Shown here: positions 8,674-16,197 of the stretch, in pieces
How positions within the stretch are numbered: the stretch's first letter is position 1
Layout: every line of letters starts with the position of its first letter
Position numbers and translations under genes: made by a program
The notes under the pieces: model-generated
Seen by the model: only the letters and a program-made list of their open reading frames with translations
What the model was told of the DNA's origin: nothing
Database searches by the model: none
Source: an uncultured Opitutaceae bacterium
Lineage (GTDB): Bacteria > Verrucomicrobiota > Verrucomicrobiia > Opitutales > Opitutaceae
DNA length: 46,683 nt
Direction: 5' to 3'
Assembly (NCBI GenBank): GCA_937902925.1
Contig: CALFNN010000016.1
Coordinates: forward strand, 1 to 46,683

Positions 8674-9767
8674 AACTCGCGCTCTCCATTCTCTGCGAAA
8701 ATCCGCACCGGCGGACCGGGCTGACCACGCTCTTCCACGAATTCGTCGCGCACGCGCTGCGGGAATATCCCGCGGTGAACTGGACTGTCTTCGCGGGACC
8801 GGGGCAACCGTGGGAAATCTCCGATCCACGGGTCGAGGTCGTGCGGGATTTTCCGGCGAACGACCGCCGCGCGGCCCGGTTGTGGGCCGACCATTTCCTG
8901 GTGGCGCCAGCCGCGAAGGCACGCGGGGCCGCGGCACTGCTCACGGTGGGTTTCGTCCCGGTGCGCCCGGCGGGACTACCGGTCGTGATGCATGTCTTCT
9001 CGCTGCACCATCTGCGACCGGGTGGCGGGCTCGGTGCCGCCTACCGGCGCCGGGCGATCGCGCGCGGCCTGCGGCGGGCGGCCCTCGTGGTGGCCAACTC
9101 GCGGTGGACGGCGGCGCAACTCGGCCCGACGCGGGGACCTGTTTTGGTGAGCCACGAGGGAGTGCAGCGGGAACGGTTCACCCCTGCCGGCCCGCGCGGC
9201 GGCGCCGGGTTGCCGCCGGAGTATTTATTGTGGGTGTCGAATTTCTACGCCTACAAGCGCGCCGAACTGGCGCTGGCCGCCTACGCGCGGCTGGCGCCGG
9301 AAGTGCGGACCCGGTTTCCGCTCGTGCTCGTCGGGGGCGACTGGGCGGGAGGGCGCGCCCGGGCCGAGGCGGCGGCGCGCGCGCTGGGGGTGGCAGGCGA
9401 CGTCCGCTGGCCCGGATGGGTGGAGGACGCGGCGATGCCGGCGCTCTACCGTGGCGCGCGCGCGCATTTGCTCGCGACGAGCGAGGAGACATTTGGCCGC
9501 AGCGTGACGGAGGCCATGGCCTGTGGCTGTCCGTGCGTGTTGCAGGACCTGCCGGTGTTGCGCGAGGTGACGGATGGTGCGGCGGTGTTCACCGACTTCG
9601 CCGATCCGGCGGGGGCGGGGGAGGCGTTGAAAAGAATCTGCGGCGACGACCCGCTGGCCGCGCAGTTGCGGGCGGACGGATTGCACCGGGCGAACGCCTT
9701 CGGCTTCGACAAACTCGCACGCGAGCGCATGGCGGCGATTTTGGAGATGGTGAAAGGTGGACGATGA
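8670..9767 (+). CDS. Family 4 glycosyltransferase (third of three)
   Basis: This 365-residue GT-B protein has an acceptor domain with PVVMHVFSLHHLRPGGG and LVVANSRWTAAQLG. Its donor domain has YLLWVSNFYAYKRAELALAA and the nucleotide-sugar motif EETFGRSVTEAMACGCPCVL, near residue 272. In mannosyl/rhamnosyl GT4 enzymes this region is E-x-F-G-x-x-x-x-E-A-M, and this protein fits that pattern closely. The start ATG overlaps the previous stop (ATGA) and its own stop overlaps the exosortase start in the same way. Translational coupling through the whole run is therefore likely. The link to mannose or rhamnose is an inference only. Confidence 0.88.
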   Translation: MKLALSILCENPHRRTGLTTLFHEFVAHALREYPAVNWTVFAGPGQPWEISDPRVEVVRDFPANDRRAARLWADHFLVAPAAKARGAAALLTVGFVPVRPAGLPVVMHVFSLHHLRPGGGLGAAYRRRAIARGLRRAALVVANSRWTAAQLGPTRGPVLVSHEGVQRERFTPAGPRGGAGLPPEYLLWVSNFYAYKRAELALAAYARLAPEVRTRFPLVLVGGDWAGGRARAEAAARALGVAGDVRWPGWVEDAAMPALYRGARAHLLATSEETFGRSVTEAMACGCPCVLQDLPVLREVTDGAAVFTDFADPAGAGEALKRICGDDPLAAQLRADGLHRANAFGFDKLARERMAAILEMVKGGR

Positions 9768-11518
9768 ACCCGAATCCCAAGTCCGGTTGGAACGCCTGGC
9801 TCCCGGCGCTGGCCTGCGGGCTGGCGGGCGCGGCGGTGTTTCAGTTTTTCGGCAACGCGACGCGCGGCTACATCGACACGGCCTCCTTGTTTTGGTGGTG
9901 GGGGTATCAATGGGTCGATCCAGCGTCGGAGACGCAGCACGGGTGGCTCATCCTCGCGCTGAGCGGGTGGCTGCTGTGGCGGAATCTGCGGGGAAGTGAT
10001 GAATGGCGGGCGACGCGTGATGAGGCTTCTTGGCCGGGGGCGGCGGCGATGGCGCTCGGGCTCGCGTTGCACGCGCTCGGTTTTGCGGCGCAACAGGCGC
10101 GGGTCTCGATCCTCGGGCTGTTGCTGTTCGCATGGGGTGGGTTGCGGCTGGCGGGTGGACGCCGGTGGGGGCGGGCAGCGGCGTTTCCGCTCGCGTTCAT
10201 GGTGTTCGCGATTCCGCTCAACGTGCTCGATTCGGTTGGCTTTTGGCTGAGGATGTGGGTGATCGACGCGAGCGCCGGCCTCGCCCACGCGGCGGGCATC
10301 GGCGTGTTGCAAAGCGGCACGCAACTGCTCGCGCCCGACGGTCGCTACAGCTACGACGTCGCCGCGGCGTGCTCCGGAGTGCGTTCGTTGACGGCGCTGG
10401 CGGCGCTGTCACTGCTGGCGGGATATCTGAATTTTCGCTCGTGGTGGCGGCGGGGCGTCGTGCTGCTGCTGTGTTTTCCGCTGGTGTATCTCGGCAACGT
10501 GGCGCGGATCGCGTCGATTGTCTTCGCGGGCCAGTGGGACGGGCAGGCATGGGGCGAGCGCGCGCATGCGGTGATGGGCTACGGGGTGTTCGCGATCGTG
10601 CTCGGCGGCGTGTTCGCGGCGGTGGCCGCGTTGGAACGCTGGTGGCCGGAGCCCGCGGCCGCGGTCCCCGCATCTCCCGCCGCCCCGGCGCCGGAGCCGG
10701 GGTTGGATGTTTGTCAACTATTAGTTGACGATGAAAGAAAACCCATCGTGGAGGGAGGCACGGATTGTCAACTAATAGTTGACAAACGGGCGGGGAGGAT
10801 GGTGGCGACGGCGACAGTGACAGCGACGGCGGTGATGATGGTGGTGATGGCGCTGACGGTGGTGGAGATGCTTTTTCTGGCGCGGCTGGCGGCGCTGCCG
10901 CCGCGCGGCGGGGCGGGCGTGTTGCTGGCGGCCGGCGGAAAAGATCCGGTCGGGTTGCCGCCGTTTCTGGGGATCGACTGGACCGGGCGGCCGGCGGCGG
11001 TCACGCCAGCCGAGCGGGAAATCCTGCCGCCGGACACGGGATTTTCGCGGATGATTTATTTCAACCATCACGATCCGTCGCGGCAGGTGTTCGTGTCGAT
11101 CGTGTTGAGCGGCCGCGACCGGACGTCGATCCACCGGCCGGAGCTGTGCCTGGTGGGGCAGGGCTGGACGATCACGGGCGCGTCGGCGCGCCGGTTCGAA
11201 TTCCCGGGGCATGCGGAGGCGGCGTTTCCGGCGACGGTCCTGCAGGTCCGGCGCGAGGTGTCGGTTGCGGGGAAGCCCGTCGTGGTGCCGCAGCTCGTGG
11301 CCTACTGGTTCGTGGGCGACGAGGTGGTCGCGGCCACGCACTGGCAGCGGCTGGCGCGCGACGCCTGGAACCGCGTGGTGCACGCTCGCGCCGACCGCTG
11401 GGCCTATGTGCTGCTGCAAACCAACGCCGACGACGGCGAGGCGGCGGCGCTCGCGCGAATGCAGGCGGTGTTGAACGAGACGCTGCCGGCATTCCAGCGA
11501 CCGGTGGCGGCGAAATAA
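9764..11518 (+). CDS. Exosortase fused to EpsI-like domain
   Basis: This 584-residue protein has two parts. Residues 1-300 form an eight-or-so-helix exosortase/archaeosortase domain with the invariant triad C203 (AAACSGVRSL), R248 (GNVARIAS) and H268 (GERAHAVMG). Exosortases are membrane transpeptidases that process C-terminal sorting tails of the PEP-CTERM type, usually in strains that make exopolysaccharide. Residues about 346-584 begin with a membrane helix and form an EpsI/DUF3485-type domain, with HRPELCLVGQGWTI near residue 456. The linker (residues 316-342) is encoded by a pair of palindromic repeats and reads CQLLVD twice. The start overlaps the preceding glycosyltransferase by 4 bp (ATGA). 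No protein in the window carries a recognisable PEP-CTERM tail, so the substrates must be encoded elsewhere. The exact Xrt subfamily is not assigned. Confidence 0.92.
   Translation: MNPNPKSGWNAWLPALACGLAGAAVFQFFGNATRGYIDTASLFWWWGYQWVDPASETQHGWLILALSGWLLWRNLRGSDEWRATRDEASWPGAAAMALGLALHALGFAAQQARVSILGLLLFAWGGLRLAGGRRWGRAAAFPLAFMVFAIPLNVLDSVGFWLRMWVIDASAGLAHAAGIGVLQSGTQLLAPDGRYSYDVAAACSGVRSLTALAALSLLAGYLNFRSWWRRGVVLLLCFPLVYLGNVARIASIVFAGQWDGQAWGERAHAVMGYGVFAIVLGGVFAAVAALERWWPEPAAAVPASPAAPAPEPGLDVCQLLVDDERKPIVEGGTDCQLIVDKRAGRMVATATVTATAVMMVVMALTVVEMLFLARLAALPPRGGAGVLLAAGGKDPVGLPPFLGIDWTGRPAAVTPAEREILPPDTGFSRMIYFNHHDPSRQVFVSIVLSGRDRTSIHRPELCLVGQGWTITGASARRFEFPGHAEAAFPATVLQVRREVSVAGKPVVVPQLVAYWFVGDEVVAATHWQRLARDAWNRVVHARADRWAYVLLQTNADDGEAAALARMQAVLNETLPAFQRPVAAK
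10709..10787. repeat. 79-bp inverted pair of palindromes inside the exosortase-EpsI linker
   Basis: Two perfect 17-bp dyads, GTCAACTATTAGTTGAC (10713-10729) and GTCAACTAATAGTTGAC (10767-10783), differ only in the central base and are therefore reverse complements of each other. With flanking bases the arms extend to a perfect 21-bp inverted repeat (10709-10729 with 10767-10787) around a 37-bp spacer. The spacer contains a small inverted repeat, CGATG/CATCG (10729-10733 and 10748-10752). The element is AT-rich against very GC-rich surroundings and leaves the reading frame open. A third copy of the dyad lies at 22541-22557. It is either an inserted small palindromic element or a pair of regulator binding sites. 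Confidence 0.9.
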
Positions 11519-11609
11519 GCGTGCGATCGGTGTTCGCGGAATCGGGCGCGACGCGGTGCAATGTGCGAGGCGGGCCGGGTAAATTTTCGCCGCGCCCGGC
11601 AATGGAGGC

Positions 11610-11637
11610 TTGAGCTTTCGGGGGTGCGGCCTACGGT
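11610..11637 (+). promoter_or_regulatory. Possible sigma-70-like promoter for rny
   Basis: TTGAGC (11610-11615) and TACGGT (11632-11637) are separated by 16 bp in the 128-bp gap between the exosortase gene and rny. The -10-like box ends 9 bp before the TTG start at 11647, which would imply a leaderless or very short 5' end. The call rests on weak consensus matches in GC-rich DNA. Confidence 0.25.
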
Positions 11638-11646
11638 GCCGGTCCC

Positions 11647-13227
11647 TTGACGTCAGTGAGCGCAGCCGACTTCGCGTTTCTGATCGCCGAGAGCGACCCG
11701 TTTGACTGGTCGCTCCCGGTGGCATTGGTCATTGGCGGGGGCCTGGCGTTTCTCGTTGTGTGGGCGATCACGCGACACACCCGCCGGGTCGCCCACGAAC
11801 AGGCGGCGGAACTCATCGAGGTGGCGCGCCGCGAGGCGGCGGTCGCCGCCGAGGAAATGAAACAAAAGGCCGAGGGGGAAATCCAGGACAAGCGCGCCGA
11901 GTTGAACCGCGAATTCGACCGCCGGGAGATCGAGAGCGACGTCCGGCTGCGCGAGATCCGGGCGCACGAGGAGTCGCTCGCGCTGCTCGACTACCAGTTG
12001 GAACAGCGGCAGGACCGCCTCAATCGCGAGAGCGCGGCGGTGAAGCAGGCGCGCGACGCGATCCGGGCGCTCTCGAAGAGCGTGCGCAAGCGGCTCGAGG
12101 GCGTGTCGCAGATGGATGCCGAGGAAATCCGCCGGCAGTTGCGCGAGGAGGTGCTGCTCGAGTGCCAGGACGAGGTGCGGGCGCTGCGCCGGGCGACGCT
12201 CGAGAAATCGGAGCAGGAGCTGCAGACCGAGGCGCGCCGCATCATTATCGCCTCGATGCAGCGCATCGCGAGCAAGCCGAACAACGATCTCACCGCGACG
12301 ATCATCCAGCTCCCGAGCGAGGAGATGAAGGGCCGCATCATCGGCCGCGAGGGACGCAACATCAAGGCGTTCGAGTCGGCGACGGGCGTCACGCTGTTGA
12401 TCGACGAGTCGCCGCAGATGGTGCTGGTGTCGTCGTTCGACCCGGTGCGGCGCGAAATTGCCCGCACCGCGCTCGACGCGTTGGTGAAGGACGGCCGGAT
12501 CCACCCGGCGTCGATCGAGGAATTCGTGAAGCGGGCGCAGGACGACATCGACCTCGTGACCACGCAGGCCGGCGAGGATGCCGTCGCCAAGCTCAACATC
12601 AACGGCCTGCACCCGGAGATCATCAAGCTGCTCGGCCGGCTCCGCTACCGGTTTTCCTACAACCAGAATGTGCTCGATCACTCGGTGGAGACGGCGTTCC
12701 TCGCCTCGATCATCGCGAGCGAGGTCGGCCTCGACCCGAATGTCGCGAAGCGCGCCGGGCTCCTGCACGACATCGGCAAGGGCGTGCCGGGCGAACTCGA
12801 GGGCAGCCACGCCGTGATCGGCGCGGAATTCATCAAGCGCTACGGCGAGACGCCGATCGTCGTCAACGCGGTGGCGGCGCACCACGAGGAAGTGAAGCCC
12901 GAGACGGTCTACGCCGGCCTCGTGATCCTCGCGGACACGATTTCGGCGACGCGGCCCGGGGCGCGGGCGGAATCGATGACGAGTTACATCCAACGGCTGG
13001 GCCGGCTGGAAAAACTGGCGATGTCGGTCGACGGGGTGCAGCAGGCGTTCGCGATCCAGGCGGGCCGCGAGATCCGCGTGGTCGTCTCGCCGAACGAGGT
13101 GACGGACGAACGCGCCGCCGAGATCGCGAAGGAGCTGCGCAAGCGGATCGAGGCGGAGCTGCAGTATCCGAGCACGATCAAGATCACCGTCATCCGCGAA
13201 TCGCGCTTCACGGAAACGGCGACGTGA
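11647..13227 (+). CDS. rny: Ribonuclease Y
   Basis: This 526-residue membrane-anchored endoribonuclease initiates mRNA decay. The order of domains matches the family: an N-terminal membrane helix (about residues 20-38), a long charged coiled coil (45-200), a KH domain with EEMKGRIIGREGRNIKAFE (near 228-246), and an HD phosphohydrolase domain. The HD domain carries the metal site GLLHDIGKG near residue 374 and AVAAHHEEVKPE after it. Its length matches the usual 510-530. No ATG exists near the N-terminus. I use the TTG at 11647 (MTSVSAADF), with the GTG at 11656 as an equally possible start. With the RNase E/G gene at the left edge, the genome has both major types of decay-initiating endonuclease. 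Confidence 0.95.
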   Translation: MTSVSAADFAFLIAESDPFDWSLPVALVIGGGLAFLVVWAITRHTRRVAHEQAAELIEVARREAAVAAEEMKQKAEGEIQDKRAELNREFDRREIESDVRLREIRAHEESLALLDYQLEQRQDRLNRESAAVKQARDAIRALSKSVRKRLEGVSQMDAEEIRRQLREEVLLECQDEVRALRRATLEKSEQELQTEARRIIIASMQRIASKPNNDLTATIIQLPSEEMKGRIIGREGRNIKAFESATGVTLLIDESPQMVLVSSFDPVRREIARTALDALVKDGRIHPASIEEFVKRAQDDIDLVTTQAGEDAVAKLNINGLHPEIIKLLGRLRYRFSYNQNVLDHSVETAFLASIIASEVGLDPNVAKRAGLLHDIGKGVPGELEGSHAVIGAEFIKRYGETPIVVNAVAAHHEEVKPETVYAGLVILADTISATRPGARAESMTSYIQRLGRLEKLAMSVDGVQQAFAIQAGREIRVVVSPNEVTDERAAEIAKELRKRIEAELQYPSTIKITVIRESRFTETAT

Positions 13228-13287
13228 CAGCGGCGAAGTGACCGGCAGCAAGGAGCGGGGGACAACGATCCGGCCGGCGCTGGCCGC

Positions 13288-13317
13288 TTGATACCTGGCT
13301 CTCGTTACTGCTAACTT
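13288..13317 (+). promoter_or_regulatory. Possible promoter for queF giving a leaderless transcript
   Basis: TTGATA (13288-13293) and TAACTT (13312-13317) are 18 bp apart, and the queF ATG follows only 6 bp after the second box. Transcription would start at or close to the A of the ATG. No Shine-Dalgarno sequence is present, which fits. No preQ1 riboswitch fold was seen in this gap. Confidence 0.33.
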
Positions 13318-13323
13318 TTTCGC

Positions 13324-13689
13324 ATGCCCGACCCGAAAACCCTCGAGATCTTCCCGAACCCGGCGCCCCGGCGCGACTACGTGATCGAACACACGCACCA
13401 CGAATTCACGTCGATGTGCCCGATCACGGGGCATCCGGATTTTGCGAGCATCACGGTGCGTTATGTGGCGGACAAGGCGTGCGTGGAGCTGAAGTCGTTG
13501 AAGCTCTATTTTCACGCCTATCGCAACGAGGGGATTTTCTTCGAGGCGGTGACCAACCGGATTTGCGACGACCTCGGGGCGGTGTTGAAGCCGCGCCGCC
13601 TGGCGGTCATCAGCGAATGGAAGGCCCGCGGGGGATTCACCTCGCGCGTGACGGCGGAGTGGGCGCCGAAGCCCGGGCGCCGGCGCTGA
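13324..13689 (+). CDS. queF: NADPH-dependent 7-cyano-7-deazaguanine reductase (short-form QueF)
   Basis: This 121-residue protein has the length of the short (single-domain) QueF type. QueF reduces the nitrile of preQ0 to the amine preQ1 in queuosine biosynthesis, in the cytoplasm. The catalytic cysteine that forms the thioimide with preQ0 is C32 in TSMCPITGHPDF. The acid aspartate is D39, with the family's seven-residue spacing. LKSLKLYFHAYRNEGIFFEA is the QueF signature that binds NADPH and substrate. The ATG at 13324 gives a compact N-terminus. The gene stands alone, with no other queuosine genes beside it. Transcription appears to start almost at the ATG. Confidence 0.96.
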   Translation: MPDPKTLEIFPNPAPRRDYVIEHTHHEFTSMCPITGHPDFASITVRYVADKACVELKSLKLYFHAYRNEGIFFEAVTNRICDDLGAVLKPRRLAVISEWKARGGFTSRVTAEWAPKPGRRR

Positions 13690-13793
13690 AACGGGTCGGG
13701 GCCGCCCGTTTATCCCGGTTTCCGACCGCTGGCCGCTTGTGGCTCGACTCCCGGAACGCCCGCCGCGAACCTCGGCGAATCCACCCAATCCCC

Positions 13794-14582
13794 ATGAAAC
13801 TACGCCTCCTCCTCCTCGCGCTGGCCGCGTCGGCCGCGCTGCGCGCCGCCGATGGCCTGCCCGTCTTCAATGCCACGCTCACCATGGGCAAGGAGCACCG
13901 CTTCGTGCTCGTGAGCGAAGCGGGCAAAACCAGTTCCTGGCTGAACCTCGGCGACGCGTTCGAGGGCTACACGCTCAAGGCGTTCGACGCCACGACGAGC
14001 ACGCTGGATGTCGAGCGCGACGGCAAGACCGCCCACCTCAATCTTGCCAGCGACGCCGCCGTCAAGAACGCCCCGCTGCCGACCCACGCCACGCTTGCGG
14101 ACGCCGAGGCGCTGCTCAACAAGATGCACTTCGAGGAGATGATCGAGAAGTCGCTGGCCGGGCAGAGAAAGGCCATGGCGAACATGGTCGACCAGATGGC
14201 GGCGCAGACCAACCGGCCCGGGGTGAACAAGGAGGACTTCGTCGCGTTCCAGAAAAAATTGATGGACGAGATGATGTCGGCGATCGATGCCGGGCAGCTG
14301 AAGGGCGATGTGGCGAAGATCTACAGCGAAGTCTTCACCAAGGACGAGATGGACGGGCTGGCGGCGTTTTACAGCACGCCGTCCGGGGCGGCGCTGATCG
14401 AGAAACAGCCGGAAGTGCAGCAGAAGATGCAGGCGGTGATGATGCCGCGCATCATGGCGATGATGCCGAAGGTGCAGCAGATGGCCAAGGACTTCGCGAT
14501 GGAGCAGAAGGCCAAGGCCGCCGCTGCCGCCGCCGGGGCTGCGCCCGTGGCGCCCGCCGCTCCGCCCGCCAGCACGCCGTGA
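13794..14582 (+). CDS. Secreted DUF2059-type protein
   Basis: This 262-residue protein begins with a Sec signal peptide (MKLRLLLLALAASAALRAAD, cleavage expected near residue 19). A mid-section of about 60 residues contains Thr/Ala-rich and charged segments. The DUF2059-like helical region spans about residues 100-235, with the tell-tale VFTKDEMDGLAAFYSTPSG near residue 181, followed by EKQPEVQQKMQAVM. The tail is rich in Ala and Pro. DUF2059 proteins are periplasmic and have no established biochemical activity. It is expressed from its own position between queF and the convergent phosphatase gene, which ends 18 bp away. The function is unknown. Confidence 0.8.
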   Translation: MKLRLLLLALAASAALRAADGLPVFNATLTMGKEHRFVLVSEAGKTSSWLNLGDAFEGYTLKAFDATTSTLDVERDGKTAHLNLASDAAVKNAPLPTHATLADAEALLNKMHFEEMIEKSLAGQRKAMANMVDQMAAQTNRPGVNKEDFVAFQKKLMDEMMSAIDAGQLKGDVAKIYSEVFTKDEMDGLAAFYSTPSGAALIEKQPEVQQKMQAVMMPRIMAMMPKVQQMAKDFAMEQKAKAAAAAAGAAPVAPAAPPASTP

Positions 14583-14600
14583 ACGCGGTGGTGGGCCGGT

Positions 14601-15368
14601 CTATGGCTTGAGCGCCGCCACGACCTGCGCGTGCAGCGCGGGTGTGGCCGCGGCGATGGTCGATTCCGCCGGGTAGGCGGGACCGCCGTGCCAGTCGGTG
14701 ATGACTCCGCCCGCCCCGCGGATCACGGGGACGAGGGCCGCGATATCCCACGGGTTCATGATCGGATCGAGGCAAACGTCGGACCAGCCGCTCGCCAGCA
14801 GCAGATAGCAATAGCAGTCGCCCCACGTGCGGACGAGTTTCGCCCGGCGGATGAGCCGGTCGTAGGCCGCGCCATCCTGGTATTTCGCCGGGTTGAACGG
14901 ATCGCTGGTCAGGAGCGTCGCATCCTCGAGTTGCGTCGTCGCGCGGCAGCGGACGGCATCGCCGTTGAGCGTCGTCGTGGTGCCGTCGCCGAGCATGAGC
15001 TGGCGGAGGATCGGCTGGTGGATGCAGCCGAGGACGGGCTGGCCGCGATGCAGCAGGGCGATGAGCGTGCCCCAGAGCGGGACGCCGGTGATGAAAGCCT
15101 TCGTGCCGTCGACCGGATCGAGCACCCAGACGAACTCGGCGTCCGGCCGTTCGCTGCCGAACTCCTCGCCGATGACACCGTGGGTGGGAAATCTTCTGGC
15201 AATGGCCGTGCGCATCAACTCCTCGGCGCCGCGGTCCGCGCGGGTGACGGGCGAGGCGTCGGCCTTCGTGTCGACGGCGAGGTCGCGCCGGCCGAACAGC
15301 GGCCGGACGAAGTCGCCGCTTTTTTCAGCCAGCTCGACGAGGAAAGTGCGGTAGGGCGTCAGATCCAC
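14601..15368 (-). CDS. Inositol-monophosphatase-family phosphatase, HisN (histidinol-phosphatase)-like
   Basis: This protein of about 255 residues is in the metal-dependent FIG superfamily. Metal-binding motifs are HGVIGEEFGSE (first Glu set), WVLDPVDGTKAFITGVPLWG (the DPxDGT motif) and NPWDIAALVPVIRGAGG (the C-terminal WD motif). The pattern DPVDGTKAFITGVP is typical of the HisN/histidinol-phosphatase branch that completes histidine biosynthesis; inositol-1-phosphatase or CysQ activity is possible. I place the start at the GTG at 15368 (MDLTPYRTF). The frame continues upstream, but that part is translated from the inverted repeat at 15379-15458 and is unlikely to be protein. It converges on the DUF2059 gene and diverges from the exonuclease gene. 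Confidence 0.85.
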   Translation of the reverse strand: MDLTPYRTFLVELAEKSGDFVRPLFGRRDLAVDTKADASPVTRADRGAEELMRTAIARRFPTHGVIGEEFGSERPDAEFVWVLDPVDGTKAFITGVPLWGTLIALLHRGQPVLGCIHQPILRQLMLGDGTTTTLNGDAVRCRATTQLEDATLLTSDPFNPAKYQDGAAYDRLIRRAKLVRTWGDCYCYLLLASGWSDVCLDPIMNPWDIAALVPVIRGAGGVITDWHGGPAYPAESTIAAATPALHAQVVAALKP

Positions 15369-15378
15369 GCGGACAGAG

Positions 15379-15458
15379 TTGCCCGCGGAACACACCGAAG
15401 ACACGGAAAAAAGCTTCGGATTTCCCGCTTCTGTGTGTTCCGTGTGTCCCGTGGGCAA
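15379..15458. repeat. Imperfect inverted repeat between divergent phosphatase and exonuclease genes
   Basis: TTGCCCGCGGAACACACCGA at the left is mirrored by the reverse complement of the right arm, TTGCCCACGGGACACACGGA. The match extends about 30 bp with scattered mismatches around a short A-rich centre (15410-15417). The element fills almost the whole gap between two divergent genes. Its codons yield peptide such as HTEDTE in one direction and HTEHTE in the other, which extends both frames spuriously. The CACGGAACACAC-type sequence resembles short intergenic repeats common in verrucomicrobial genomes; this is recalled, not checked. Confidence 0.75.
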
Positions 15459-16122
15459 TTGCTGGATTGAACAACCGATCTTCTTCGTCGACTTCGAGGG
15501 CAGCCGCACCTCGGGGATTCTCGAATACGGCGTCGCCACGCTGTGGCGCGGCGAGGTGGTCGAATGCGGCACCCGCCTGTGCCGTGCCACCGGCCGCGTG
15601 CGACCCGAGGACAGCGCGGTGCATGGCTTGCGGGAGACGGCGCTCGCCGCGCACGCGGCCTTTGCCGACGACTGGGAATATTTCGCCAGCCTGCGCGAGC
15701 GGGGCCCGCTCGCGGCGCACTACGCCGGCGTCGAGAACGGGCTGCTCAAGTCGGTCTGGCCTTACCCGCGCAACTCGCCTGATTTCGCGCGCCCGGGCGA
15801 ACGCGTGATCGACTGGGGGCCGTGGATCGACTCGGCCCGAATCTACGCGCAGCTTTATCCCCGGTTTGAATCGGGCCGGCTGGAGTCGCTCGTGGCCGCG
15901 GTGGGCGGGCAGGCCGAGCTCGAGGCCCTCGCCGGCAAACACTGCCCGCCGGAGCGCCGCCGCTATCACGCGGCACTTTACGATGCGCTCGCGGGCGCGG
16001 TGCTGCTCGCCACGCTCGCGCGCGATCCGCAGCTCGCGCAGCTCACCACCATGCAACTCCTCGCACTCAGCACGCTCGACGGCGAAAAACGCGACGCCCT
16101 GCAGCAGCGGGAGTTATTCTAA
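15451..16122 (+). CDS. DEDD-type 3'-5' exonuclease (DnaQ/RNase T-like)
   Basis: This protein of about 223 residues has the first exonuclease motif, FFVDFEGSRTSGILEYGVA, at its N-terminus (D14 and E16), as in DnaQ-like folds. HYAGVENGLLKSVWPYPRN fits the ExoII region. The C-terminal half contains YHAALYDALAGAVLLATLAR, with H and D in a plausible ExoIII position. Substrate cannot be inferred, but small stand-alone members process DNA or RNA 3' ends. The start is probably the GTG at 15451 (MGNCWIEQP). The longer open frame upstream is translated repeat sequence. It converges with the WecG gene 56 bp away. Confidence 0.75.
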   Translation: MGNCWIEQPIFFVDFEGSRTSGILEYGVATLWRGEVVECGTRLCRATGRVRPEDSAVHGLRETALAAHAAFADDWEYFASLRERGPLAAHYAGVENGLLKSVWPYPRNSPDFARPGERVIDWGPWIDSARIYAQLYPRFESGRLESLVAAVGGQAELEALAGKHCPPERRRYHAALYDALAGAVLLATLARDPQLAQLTTMQLLALSTLDGEKRDALQQRELF

Positions 16123-16126
16123 ACGG

Positions 16127-16197
16127 GGAAGCGCGAAGCGATGAAAACGCGGAGAGCGGCCGGGCTTGCGTCCGCATCTCAGCCCCTCCGCGCTTCC
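16127..16197. other. Inverted repeat in convergent gap
   Basis: GGAAGCGCG (16127-16135) and CGCGCTTCC (16189-16197) are exact inverted repeats spanning the gap between the exonuclease and WecG genes and reaching just into the 3' end of the latter. A bidirectional stem is possible, but the loop of about 53 bp is long and there is no T-run, so a terminator role is weakly supported. Confidence 0.3.

Noticed and set aside
11574-11600. GCCGGG/CCCGGC stem after the exosortase gene
   Set aside because: The stem is only six bp with a 15-base loop and no T-run; such short GC inverted repeats are expected by chance here.
13228-13323. Possible preQ1 riboswitch upstream of queF
   Set aside because: No C-rich loop with an A-rich tail, and the candidate promoter leaves no room for a leader RNA.
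11653-13788. A 711-codon minus-strand frame across rny and queF
   Set aside because: Mirror of two well-supported genes, with Arg/Leu/His-rich sequence and no recognisable domain.
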